Source: Coccinella septempunctata
Taxonomy: Eukaryota; Arthropoda; Insecta; Coleoptera; Coccinellidae
NCBI RefSeq assembly: GCF_907165205.1
Contig: NC_058192.1
Span: forward strand, 13,330,001 to 13,394,000
Length of the DNA stretch: 64,000 nt
Direction: 5' to 3'
Below are positions 47,745-59,514 of this stretch, one piece after another. The translations under genes and the position numbers were made by a program. The notes beneath the pieces were generated by a model that made no database searches, was not told the origin of the DNA, and saw only the letters and a list, made by a program, of their open reading frames with translations. Position 1 is the stretch's first letter. Every line of letters starts with the position of its first letter.

Positions 47745-48382
47745 GCATTTGGGCGTTTGTGAGAGTCGAAAAAAGTCGTTAAAAAACCCTCAAAAAGAAA
47801 AGATTCCATATCTAACAATATGTGTACTTTTCAATTGCTGAATGTGAAATTCGGCAGACTCTTCACGCAGAAGTGTAATTGATAATTTCAAACAATCTCA
47901 CTTCCCCGGAAGTTACCAGACTGAACCACGAAAACGTTGTTCCACCAGAAATAAGTATTCGAATGAAGCAGAACTCTAAGAACTTGAGTTGCGGTTGTGA
48001 AATATTTATATTTATATCGCTTCAAGCGTACATAAAATTCCTCTTTGGCCGTTCTCCAAAAAGACGACTCACATCGATCGTTTCCAAACGGCAGTGGCCA
48101 ATTTGTAATAAATTTTCTGTTGGCGCCCGCTTGCTATTCATAAAATCTATTTATTGTGTCATTCCCCATTCCAGTTTCCTCCCGGTGATCTGTCAAGTGA
48201 ACTGATGAGATGGCATCGGAGGATAATCTGATTTTTTCGCTTTCTCACACAACAGTTGAAGATTGCTTTCGGTTCATTTTTGTTTGTGAATGGGCGATAG
48301 GGTCATTGTTTGGTAGAACTATCTACGTCGTAAAAATAATACGGGTGATATCATCTGTATATATTAATACGATATAGTATAT
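47745..48382. other. No recognisable gene
   Basis: Contains a 108-codon plus-strand frame (47879-48205) with no recognised motif. Nothing else seen before the palindrome at 48399. Confidence 0.45.
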
Positions 48383-48398
48383 GTATATAACATTATTA

Positions 48399-48496
48399 GC
48401 AAGGTAAGAGGATTTTTACTGGCGAATGGAGGATATAACTGACGAGCCGCAGGCGAGTCAGTTACCTCCTTGAGCCAGTAAAACCCGTTACCTTGC
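48399..48496. repeat. 98 bp nested palindrome beside the recombinase element
   Basis: The outer arms GCAAGGTAA...TTTTTACTGGC and GCCAGTAAAA...TTACCTTGC are inverted copies with small indels. Inside, GGAGGATATAACTGAC faces GTCAGTTACCTCC. The tip GACGAGCCGCAGGCGAGTC is itself a near-palindrome and is strikingly GC-rich for this region. Weaker pairing extends outward to about 48383-48515. It lies 15 bp outside the 25-bp terminal repeat of the adjacent element and may be its extended 5' end or an independent MITE. Confidence 0.75.
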
Positions 48497-48654
48497 GTGT
48501 ATTGTTTTATATTTTATTTGTTTCTCATTTGTAAAAAGGTTAGATAAATTCCAAAAAAATCTCAATAATTTGTCGCAAATGTCGTAAGCTATGGAAGCGT
48601 TGCCATGAACATGTCTGTTTATTTTTCTTTACATTTGTTTTGGCGAAAGCGAAA

Positions 48655-49810
48655 ATGAATGTACCAAAAGAAATTATTGAGGCAGCCAACAATGTAGCTT
48701 CAAGTTTATTACCTGCAAAATCAGCTTCAAGGTACGAGCGAGAATACGACGACTTCAAAAAGTGGCAAAACAAAAATAGTGTGATTGGGGTAACTGAAGA
48801 TGTTTTGTTGGTCTACTTGAATCAATTATCAGCTAGATTCAGCCCTAATACTCTATGGGCAAAATGGTCTATGCTGAAAAGCTGCTTGGAAATGAAAGAA
48901 AATGCCCCTGTTCGCAGATTTGTTTTCCTTAAGAAATTTATTGAAAAATATGACTTTTGGTTGTCACTTGCAGATTTCAAAAGGTAATAGCGTTTCTGAA
49001 ACGAAAAAATGAGCGTTATACGCCAAAAAAGGCCAAGGTATTAAATAAAGAAGAGGCTGAACAATTTCTTTTACATGCTCCTGATGACCAGTGGTTGCTG
49101 GCGAAAATTGTAACAATATTTGGGATTTTTGGATGTTGTCGATGTGACAAAATTCTCTCCTTAAACATGAATGATGTAGAAGATATGGGAAAATAAGTTA
49201 TTGTGACATTGCGGCAAACAAAAATTTAACAACAAAATGATTCACCATAACCGATGATGGCTGCAGCTTCAAGCCCTGCATGTTATACAGAAAATATGTG
49301 AATCTTCGGCCTCCTGGAACAGAAAGCCTAAGATTTTTTTTGACATACCGACATGGAAAGTGCATTTCCCTCAATGCTGGCCAGCACACTAATGGTGGTG
49401 TCCCAAAGCAAAGAGCGAAATATTTAGGTTTAAAAGACCCAGAGTTATACACCGGCCAATCTTTTCCCAGAACTGGATCCACTATGGTTGCGGATTCGGG
49501 TGGAGATATTTTAGCACTAAAGCGTGGAGGAGGGTGGAAGAGCACCGAAATTGCGATGAGTTATGTCGATGATTCGGTCAACAAAAAAATCGAAATGTCT
49601 AGCAAATTATTTGGTAGTAAGGAGAGTACAAATGTTCTGCAGTCCTCGAGTTCATCAGTTTCTGAGTCAACAGATGGTTCATCATTATCAGTATCAACTC
49701 TTTCATCATCGAAAATCTGTGTTACTGGAAATAACAATTGTACCATGATTTTCAACATATATGACGATAAAACAAAATTTTCTAATGTAAATAATACTAC
49801 TAACTTGTAA
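48655..49810 (+). pseudogene. Tyrosine recombinase (Crypton-like) pseudogene
   Basis: Intact relatives join and cut DNA through a tyrosine nucleophile. The ATG is at 48655. The N-terminal core-binding region (ASRYEREYDDFKKW, then YLNQLSARFSPNTLW) is in one frame to 48987. The next part, with IAFLKRKNERYTPKKAK and FGIFGCCRCDK (catalytic Arg codon 49140-49142), is in another frame to a stop at 49194. The last part, 49280-49810, has YRKYVNLRPP, YTGQSFPRTGST, LKRGGGWKS and SYVDDS (Tyr codon 49562-49564). The His-x-x-Arg motif reads Gln-x-x-Pro and the later His is Gly, so three of six catalytic positions are lost. A Ser-rich linker and NNNCTMIFNIYD end the protein. The first frameshift coincides with a 56-bp insertion bounded by GCAGATTT repeats. 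Confidence 0.85.
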
Positions 49811-49847
49811 AAATTTTGCAAGTTAACTGTCAGTTTTACAAGTTAGT
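49799..49847 (+). repeat. 14-bp hairpin at the end of the recombinase gene
   Basis: ACTAACTTGTAAAA (49799-49812) is exactly complementary to 49834-49847, with a 21-nt loop. The stop codon (49808-49810) lies in the first arm. It may act in transcript ending or as an element-end structure. Confidence 0.7.
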
Positions 49848-49924
49848 GACTTGATAAAATAAACTTTCTTGATTGATATTGTGTTTTTGGAAACTGACGT
49901 TTACAAATGAGAAACAAATAAAAT

Positions 49925-50676
49925 CATAAAGAGAATGCTGGATATGTTACAATAAGGAAAATAGTTTCCTGTAGAGTGAAATTTGACGGAATTTGTAGAA
50001 GATGTAATTTATTTTTGTACCTAAGGTTTTTTACATAGATTGGAGCACTCATTCTCAAGTCCAAGTGCTGATAAGTATTCATGAATAGCTACAAATACAA
50101 ATTATGGTTTAAATAAGAATAAAAAACGATCATAAAGAAATGTATGAAATTCAATTAAAAGTAACTCTGAAAAACATGCGTTCTTTCTATAATCCATTAG
50201 GCAACATTCTCCGGAAATACCACCTTAATATTTCACGCGAAAATCAGCAGCTTCTTAGAGCATTTTTCCTTTTCCCTAATCTCGCAACAATCAGAAACTA
50301 AGACCTCATTTGTCAAATCCAAGAGCGGTCCGAGGAAACGCAAACCTTAACGCACGACACGAAAATATCGTTAAGGTTTTTCAATTATATTTAAAGCCGC
50401 TTGCGAAGTATGATTAATTTGAATTTTTCGGCCTACCTCTGCAGCCACTTATGTAAAAACATTTCAGCCCTCGCCGTTTTGGGTAAATGACGGCATTATT
50501 AATCATTGCTACCGCGATAATAGGATGAGGTCGAACATTCCCTTGCGGGGTTGTCGGATTGGTTAGACATCGAGGAGATAGAGGATTCTCCAAATACATT
50601 CTATTGTGGATGAAATTGAACCACCGGAAAATTTTATGTGGTCCCTAGCAAAAAAGTAAATAATTTCTAACCATGC
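49925..50676. other. No recognisable gene
   Basis: Spacer. Only short frames (61 codons or fewer). Confidence 0.45.
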
Positions 50677-50678
50677 CG

Positions 50679-51590
50679 GTAGATTCGGGTGACTTGGACA
50701 GTCCTGTAACTTGGGAGAATTACCCCCTTGCAGATTTCTTTGTTTCTTTCCATTTATGAGTGAAGGGACAAATTTATAAGATTGTGCAGCGTCTTTTCGG
50801 TTAGTTAAACAATTAATTCCTGTTGAGTTTGCCGTGATCAGAGCATTTGAATTGACAGGAAAAATTAACGAATTCAGGAGAGTAAAAGCGCTTTTTTATG
50901 GCCCTTATACTTTCTAGTGTCCTGTAAATGTGTTTCATTTTGTGCATGTGTAATTTTTTTTCTACATACGTGGGATATTAGATATTTAATGATACAAGGT
51001 TGTTTACGAATCAAACGGCAACACGGATCTCATTCATTTATTTTGTTGTTTCATAGGGTGACTTGGGACAATGCCGAATATATACAAGCGGCGCATTGGC
51101 AGCAGGAAATATGATGATTTTTCGCACGATATTATTATTTACGTTATTTCCACAAAGAAATCACCAAAGAATGAAAGAAATCCTAGTTCTCTTGTTTTGT
51201 TTACTTTTTTTACGTTTGAGTTGTAATATATTTACTTTCGCTGTAATAGGGGTTTATCATTTAATTTCCTCACCGAATTTGAACCATATAATCACAAATT
51301 CTAATTTTTCAAAATCATACACCGTCCCAAATCACCCATTTCATTTGAAAGTTGAGAAATCAATAGGTTTTAACTTGTGTCCCAAGCCTCCCAACTCGGT
51401 GGGTGACTTGGAACAAGTATATTTTATTTTTTTCAAAATTTATATCCGAATTCTGAAGCATGGTATATATCCTAATCAATAGTCTGAGTCATTAAGCATA
51501 TTCGAACTTCTTTTTCAGATAAAAATAGGTCACCGTTTTGAAAATATGACAAGTTGAATTCAACAATCGTCCCTAGTCACCCGAATCTAC
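50679..51590. repeat. 0.9 kb TIR element with repeated GGGTGACTTGGGAC motif
   Basis: GTAGATTCGGGTGACT at 50679-50694 is exactly complementary to 51575-51590. Six matches to GGGTGACTTGGGAC lie in or near the element: forward at 50687, 51056 and 51401; reverse at 51324, 51379 and 51569. Terminal repeats plus clustered internal copies resemble the transposase-binding layout of several DNA transposons. No transposase frame is recognised; the 139-codon frame at 51063-51482 is probably spurious. Confidence 0.65.
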
Positions 51591-51774
51591 GGTACACAAC
51601 TATGTACTTACTCAAGTAAATTTTGATTACACAATTCTATTTGTTTAATAATTAATTATTACCTACTATTTATCATATTGGAATCTCCATTTTTACTGGT
51701 CATATGAACATTTATACTCACCATATTTTTAAAGTGAGAACTGGTATCGATTTTGATGCAGAATTCTCGACTAT

Positions 51775-51910
51775 TACTAAGTTCGAAAAACACACTCCGT
51801 CGCCTCTCTCTATTCCTATTGTTTTTTTTATTGAGTTTAGTGGAAAAGATTCGATTAAAAGAACGATAGGAGTAGAGAGAGGCGATGGAGTGTATTTTTC
51901 GAACTTAGTA
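51775..51910 (+). ncRNA. Candidate hairpin RNA (64-bp stem, 8-nt loop)
   Basis: Positions 51775-51838 pair with 51847-51910: 55 Watson-Crick pairs, 7 G-T pairs and 2 mismatches (51791/51894 and 51829/51856). As a plus-strand RNA the seven G-T pairs stay paired as G-U; on the minus strand they would be A-C mismatches. The size suits an insect pre-miRNA or short hairpin-RNA precursor, though the stem is longer than a typical animal pre-miRNA. There are no CAGGGT ends, TA flanks or other transposon marks. Open frames that cross it on both strands are products of the palindrome. The alternative is a small foldback transposon. Confidence 0.45.
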
Positions 51911-51913
51911 TTA

Positions 51914-54900
51914 TATAACATGACAGATAAGCTTGTAAATGACATTTACTATTCTACCCATTACATCAAGACGTGACGTCAGATGTCATTTACATACCTG
52001 ATTTGTATTTAAATGTAAGTATCTTGATCTGAAAATGTTTTCGAACATTGGTATTGAGGTTATGATGCAGGTATGATAAAAATAGCGTATGACACACCTG
52101 TATATAAATGTGGATTCCAAAAGCTTCTAAGTCAATAAGCGATTTCATAACAACTCACAAAAGCTCTATCAATATTTGATATTCGACTGGTCGGGTGGGA
52201 GCTGAGTTCTTTTAAATTTTGAATAAAAACAAGAACGATCTATTTTTTACTTTTGTACGAGCAGCTAGAGAATGCTTTACATTTTATTGTCATTACCATT
52301 GTTTAAAACTTTAGAGTGCATAGATAACTCCACTTCTAGGTCCCTTTGAGTAATAACTAAGTCTTCTATAGTCTATTTATTAAGGGATGCCATGACGTCA
52401 AGTCGGACGGTGTTGGAAACTGTATCCACCTTGAAAAAGTTCACAACCGGTCAATTTCGGAAGTTTTTATTGTTTTTTAAACACTATGAGTTGAATTGCT
52501 GATATTTCAATTCTGATAGCTCGTACATTTTCGTTTTTTCGTAATTTTCGATGATTTCATCTGTTGTTGCATCAATATTTTTCCACAATTTATGCTTGCT
52601 AAAACTCTCATATCCCGAACCGAACAATCTGGCAAACCTGTCCGTTGGCACTGAAAAAAAAGAATGCAAGAACGCCGAAGGGGAGGGGACAAAATTCGAA
52701 AAGTTCGGAAGTTGATCTGTGATGAGAAATTGACTTCTTGACGCTTATGGCGGGTAATTAATTCGGCGAGATTCCCCAGTCGGCTTTTGCTTTCGAACTC
52801 TCCTGAATGGGGGATCGAAAAATCCACCCTCCATTGTCGTGTCAATAACGAGAATTCGAGGAATTCCTTGGTAATGAACCGGAAAAGTGATTATTGGTAA
52901 TATCTCGGAAAGAAGGGAGTTCAAGGTGGATTCAGAAGTGTTAAATTAAATTTTAATCTACATCAGAATAATCTCAGAAGTATATGCGAGGTTGATTGTC
53001 AAATACTATTTTACTTTCTTGAGCTCCAAGTCTAATTAGAAAAAAATAAGTACTAAGTACTCAGCCATGAGATACAATTAAGTATTGGTATCTGTATTGG
53101 TAATCGATTTTTCACTTTCTCTAATGCATTAGGAGTAATAATCACAATACACTTACTCACTAAACATGAAATTTCAGTGTCACTTTGTATAAAGGAGAAC
53201 TCACTCCCGAAATTGCTATGTTCTTGGGCATGAAGTTGAATTTGAGAAAATCATTCTGGCATCATTGGATCTATATCGATTTCTGTGGTGAAAATCGGTT
53301 GTTCAGTTATCCCAGTGCCATACCTATGGCGTATGAAACTCATATAATAATAGCAGAGACCCCATCCCATAAATTCGAGTAAGCGTTTAAGGAAATTACC
53401 ACATTGTGATCCTTCAGGCTAGGATTACCTTTGATCCCCAACAAAGCGTAATTCTTGCCACATTCGGCTGAAACGTGGACGCGGCTTTCGAAAATTCAAC
53501 ACAAAAGAAGGATTAGTTCTGTTGGGAAATCCCTGGATCAACGTAAATGATATAGGTGGGCATTATTGTCATTGGGAAAATTGAAATAGTTCTGCTTTAA
53601 TTAATATCGAACTGTTGTTAGAACAGCCCGAAGATTGATGATGGGGGTAGATCGTGTTTATTGGATTATACTCAGGGCGACATTGAATCCACGTAGGATG
53701 TGATGATATGGTTGACAAATCTTGTGTTTGAGCTGATATTCAGTTTAATACAGAAAGGCAAATATTTACGAACATTTTCATTGTAATTATTGGAGTAGAA
53801 GAGCCTGTGTATCTATGTTCAATGGATGGTGAGGGATAGTTACAAATTAATAATGTAGAAAGAAATTTCAGACCTGGAGCTCAAATCCATTTAGCTCTGA
53901 ACAAATGTAAACTTTTCTGTCTTATTTGTATGTCACAGGAAAACAATAATGTGCGTTCAAATTCAAAAATATTCGTCTTCAAGTAGGTGGTGAAATGTAC
54001 AAGGTTGATGTTATGTACTTGACAAGCTCCTACTGTAAGTTTTTGTGGATATCCTTTGAATTTGATAAAACTTCCTATCAATCAAACTGAAGTTTAGAAT
54101 CACCCACCTGAAGATGCTATTGTGATAGCTAAACACGTGTCGAGGAAAACTCAGATTAGTGATCATTTTGTTCATTCTCTTCCTAGAAATTTTTGCAGGT
54201 TTTCTAGAACCTTATATAGTCCGATGGTTACAGAGGAATTTGAGTGTTTTATATTTTATATTACCAGAAATCAATAACATTCAGTTATCAATCAGAACAG
54301 AATAGGAAAAAACTCTACACCCATCAACATTCGTTTTCCTATTCTCAAATCCATTTCCAACTGATTGTGTTCTTTGTGTTACAACCCCCGTAATTTAGCT
54401 CGTAGAGAACTAGGAAATTTTCATGAAATATTCCATTAAGAACGCCCATTTCGAAACAGCCACCCCTGAGTTACAAGTTGCTGGTCCATACGTTTTCCCC
54501 CCCTTTTAATAAGTTCTATGAAATGCACCCCAATTTGTACGAACATTGGGGGTGGCCGAAAAATACACAGAATGTTGCACGATCACGCGAAACCGTAGGG
54601 TTCCTCACGTTCCATCAAATAATCCTATACATACACTGAAGAAAACTTCGTTTTCGATTCGGAACCCTCGTGCATTGCGCGTAAATCCGATCTATACTGA
54701 AAAATTATCGGAGTATTTAACGAATTCAAGCAATTTCAAATGAAGTAATGGCACTCAATGCAATGTTTTGTTCTTGCCTTCGAATGTTAAAAATCAAGTT
54801 ATGATAGATAAGATTTTTATGGTCAAAGAATCAGAATCTGATCTCATGGCAAAATTCCCTTTATATGTATGTATACCTACACCATTACTGAGGATATGTG

Positions 54901-57768
54901 TTCGATTAAACTAGAGGAATCATAATAACAGACTAAAATGCTTGAAAATAACAAACTTATCCAATAACAATAACGAGATATTTGAAGAAAAGTGTATCTC
55001 ACTGAAAGGGGAGATCTTCATTGAAATATCAAATCCCTAACTTCTGAATGTATACCTGACAACCTGACCCTCGCGAAATGGGAACAGCATCCCTTTTAGG
55101 CCTACGTATCATGAATCCAAATTGTCCTTCATCTTTCACATCATATTCTTCGGCCTCGAAAATACTACTTGCGCAGCATTCCATTGAATCTATTGGAGCT
55201 CAATGAAGTTCCCTCGGCTACAACAGATTTTCGTTTACTACGCAAAAAAGAAACAGGCAATTTCCATCGTACGTGACAATTTTCATGAAAGGTTTTCCCC
55301 AGAAAATCGTAGCTCTAATAATACATAGTGTGGATTTAAAGTCAGAAATATCAATGGTGAGAGTTCCCCAGCATGTTAGGCATCAAAGGTTGTGCTTTTC
55401 AATTTTATTTCTTAGATTTTAGTTATAATGATTTCATTGATTATGATTACCCTGAATACCTGATGATGTGTTTCTTCTGCATAGTGTCTATCTGCCTATC
55501 GTGAAAAATAAAATACAGATTCAATTTGAAAAAAGAACCAAGATTAGAGAAACATAAAATCGATGGCTTGAATTCATGATTAAGTAGGTGCTGTAATTTC
55601 AAAGGCAATTTTTGTATCACAATTCCAGACACTAAATCTCAATGGAAGCTGTTTTATTACAATATTGTCTTATTGCTACATGGACAATATCCTTATGCAC
55701 CATACTATAATTATAAAAATCCGCTTTACCACTTCATGGTACGAAAGAACTTTGTTGTAGAAAATATCCACCAGTCGAATTTTCTGTATATTGTCTTACT
55801 AGGTCTAGTAATAAAAAATGGCAATGAGGTCAAATCAATCCTATGACCTATGAGTATGAAGGCTCTGATGATACGCGAAATTGAAAAAAAAAATTACTCC
55901 ACATCCGAGGAACACATTTTAAATAAGTAATACTCTTTTTTTCCTCAATTTTTCACTTCAACTGAAGAAGAAATCAGTAAAAGTCATACAAACGATAAAA
56001 TTCAACGGAGCAGAACACCCTTAAGTAGTAAGGTCCACTTACTACATCAATTTCACGCTTTCGCTCGCCCCTGAAGCCCCACTACAAGAAAATAGTTTCA
56101 GTTCAGCCTGCAGTCAAATCCTCCATCCATCTCTTCTTGTCTATTTTAAATGCACCCTCTCACGAAGAACAAGAGGGGGGCGATTATATCGAGGGTGAAA
56201 GCGAGGAAGTTTCTGGCTTTTCGTATAATGGAACACGAAGATATTGAACCTTGATGAAATAAGATGGCAGTTTTATTCTATATTCTGGTGAGTCATCCCT
56301 AATGAAGGCTAAGGAGGCATATAAATTCGGAGACTTGCAATAAGCCGGCCTCTGATCATCTCGTCTTGAATTGAAAATTATGGCTGAGGAGGATTAATGG
56401 ATTTCCTAAATATTTCATTTGAAATTTTGGCTGGCTCCTGTGCTCTTTTAAGAAGATAAGGAATTCGCGGTTTTATAATATTCTTGAGGTAAAACTCTCC
56501 CCAAGATATGAAATTATTTCCAATGATAGAATCTTTTTCTGCTACTGTTGTATCGTTTGTAAGAGTTTTCAATTGGATAATATGATACTTGACTTACAAA
56601 TACAGATATCAGTTATGATATTTTTCAGTTGCTAATGATTAATTTTCGTACTTTCCAATCTGGTGTTTGATATTGCTCTGCATTTTTTCAATATATCAGT
56701 CACAACACAAATGTAGTTTTATCTTCTGGTTGTTAGATAGACTCTCAAAATTCACCTCGAATTCCCCATATATTTAATAAACGAAACAAACCCTCATCTG
56801 AACCATCCAGAGATCCCAGTACACTTGTTTCACGCCCTGCTCACATAAAATACCTAACGAACTAACAGAAAAGCCTAAAGATGTGTATCGAACTGCGAAA
56901 GGGGCTGCCTACCGATAATTCAGTTGGGTCCTATATCACGAATCGTAAATACAACCTTAACTGAATGAGGACTTATGGATCTAACGCTTTTCCATTGAGA
57001 CTTTCCTTCCGCATCCTTTCGCAATTCGGCGAAATTAATGTGAGGGATTGGATTAAACGAAACACGTAAGTCAGAAGTCGAATGTTATTGGGAATTCGAC
57101 CACAATGGGGCTGGAGAATTGTGTCTGGAGGGGCTGAACGGTGTTTTATGGTTTTCGATAATAAAGGTGGCTTCTGGAAAGAGATCATGTTTCATAGGAT
57201 TCATTTATGATAAGGTGTGCGAATTGTGGTAGATTTTCCGAATTGAGTTTCATTTGTTTGTACTAGTTATTTGGATCTAAATTTTTGCTTTGTTTTGCAT
57301 ATATTATCTTTTAAAATTAAAACATTTTTTGATTGTATCAATCTTAATCCTCAGAAACAGAAATATAGAATCAAACATCACCCCTAGTGCGTGTGGACAA
57401 ATCCAAGTTTTTTTTGGATGATTGTGTACTGGAGAGTAGGAAAGAATGAGATTACTAGAATGTCCTCCTTGTTCCACACATCTGAATACTATTAAGCATT
57501 CATGGTATATGTTGAAAGAGAACAAAAGGACATCAAAACATCTCGGCAAACACAGAAAACAAGTCAAGTAGCTCTTGAAAGATTAAGAGACTTTCCTCAG
57601 AAAAAATACATCCATAGAATATATGTTGGATCAGGATTTTTTTATCTGTGCAATTTTATTTCCTTTTCTGAGAACTACACCGATCTCGAAGCATCTTTCA
57701 AATCGCGTATCTTCCAGAAAAATCATCACAGATCCGAAAGTGATGCACATTCCGAAGAAGCAATTTTT
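51914..57768. other. No recognisable gene
   Basis: 5.9 kb, AT-rich. The largest frame is 112 codons on the minus strand (52507-52845), with overlapping frames and no motif. I see no repeat or RNA gene. A simple AT-rich tract occurs near 56,600. Confidence 0.5.
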
Positions 57769-58032
57769 CTATACTCCATTCACTTTTATTTTAGCACTCG
57801 ATTGGCCATGGAAATTTGACACATTTCACTCTGTATAGTACGAAAATGTGGGGTTATGACGCTTGTCAAAACATTTTTGGGTTTTGAATCAATGCTATGT
57901 TCCTGTTATTACGTATTTTATCACAATGCCGAATCTTCGGAAAATATGTGACGGTCATAATTGAAGTTTATACAAACTGATTGAAGTCATACTAAATACC
58001 GTTATTTGCATAGAAAATACAAGAGATCAGTA
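57769..58032. repeat. Solo left arm of the 16494-17702 element family
   Basis: Matches 16494-16768 closely, including CATTTCACTCTGTATAG, TGTGGGGTTATGACGC and AAGAGATCAGT at the end. No opposite end was found in the next 1.5 kb, so this is a truncated copy. Confidence 0.85.
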
Positions 58033-59512
58033 AACATTGAACAAGTTAATGAATTATGTTTACCTACTTATATTCATTAAAAATATCCAAAATTTCGCAG
58101 AGATGGCTATGGAAGGGCATTTCAGATTAGATAACCCAAAGCATTCTTCATCTAGGTACTGCAGTTTCATACAATCACAAAAATTCAAACGTTTGTTTTC
58201 TTGCGTCGAAAGGAGATTCATTAGTTCAATCATATAAAGCTCTCAATGTAAACCTTATAGATATACCGCAATCATTCACTCCCTTCCGAAATTAAAAGGA
58301 ACAACACAAAAATTCAGCTACCATTTCTCTTCGAAATAATCGAACGGACGGACGTTCTGTCAAATGTAAGAACCCACCATTTCTCACGTCATTCTCGTGA
58401 CCGTTCTGCGTTAGTCTCCTGGGACTACAGAAAGGGAACAAAAAAGAACAGGATGGGATTTCCAGAGAACTTCGATGGAAAACCACAGAGGCTATGAGGG
58501 CTACGAGAGTTGTTTTTCAAAATTATATGTATACTTCCTCATAAAAACCGAACTAATTGTGACTTATTTTTGAGTGATTGAATACGAACTATGTATATCT
58601 ACTTTTAAAAGTAATTCGTTGGGCCATTAGGCACATCAACATTATTAACTGGCGCCTTCAGGAGAACGTAAGTTTGAGCTTTATTTCCGAAGCCAGGATA
58701 AAATATTGCCTACAGAAGACAAGTGAACAATTTTTGTAGTAAATTATTTTTTGGTGATTATTCCTCTCATATACATCAGACGGGATCGTAAACGATAGGA
58801 TCTTTGCCACAGAAAATAAGGGGAATGAAATCAGTCATTCCAGAAAAAGGAGTTCAAAAACTATATTGAATAGGTAATTTTTACGCCACCAGAACAGCAG
58901 GACTGAATGAATTTGAATAATAGGGCGAATAAAAAGCTCATAAATACTTCCAATTCAGCGTGCCGACTTCTGGTTCATAAACCAGAGTGGGGAGGAGATC
59001 CAGACGGAAGAAAATCAACTTTTTTCTCGTTTATCCCTCCGCCCTCACTTCCTCATTTAGATTGCGCCTTTATCTGTTCCTGATTGAAGTACGCATTCGA
59101 ACCATTCTCAACTCAATTTCTCCGGTCCCCAACGCTACATTCAGTCTTCAGAAACCCTTCAATTTGACTGAAGAGTCCCTGTCGAAATGTCTCGCACTTA
59201 CGACTAACTGCTTATTCGGAATAGGACCGGCGTCTGGGGAATTCTCTACATCGGCTTCTGATAGAAGGTGGTGAGTTTTTGATTCTGATTTCCCGACAGG
59301 GAATTATGCCTGCAAGATCGAAGTGTCGCAGAAAAAATCTATTCAGTTAATTCAAGCGATATCTCTTAAGAATTCAAAGGTGATGAAATATAATAAACGA
59401 GAATAAGAATAAATGAAAATCAAGAGGATACATGCTGTCATCTTTATTGTGAGTGTTAGGAAAGCTAATTAATTGAGTAGGACTTCGTTTCCTACCAGGA
59501 GGCGCTGGGGTA
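58033..59512. other. No recognisable gene
   Basis: Frames of up to 95 codons, none recognised. No repeat structure noted. Confidence 0.5.
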
Positions 59513-59514
59513 TA

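Larger units (their letters stand above)
48511..49924 (+). mobile_element. Tyrosine-recombinase element with 25-bp perfect TIRs
   Basis: Positions 48511-48535 and 49900-49924 are exact reverse complements (25 of 25). Between them lies one gene, a broken tyrosine recombinase resembling Crypton-type insect elements. Immediately at the gene's end sits a 14-bp perfect hairpin. No convincing target duplication is visible next to the repeats. Cryptons are usually described as lacking terminal inverted repeats, so this structure is unusual or the boundaries belong to a different class of element. Confidence 0.65.

Noticed and set aside
51718..51976. Complementary open frames on both strands with matching peptide stretches
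   Set aside because: Both cross the 136-nt hairpin; the shared peptides follow from the palindrome, not from coding function.
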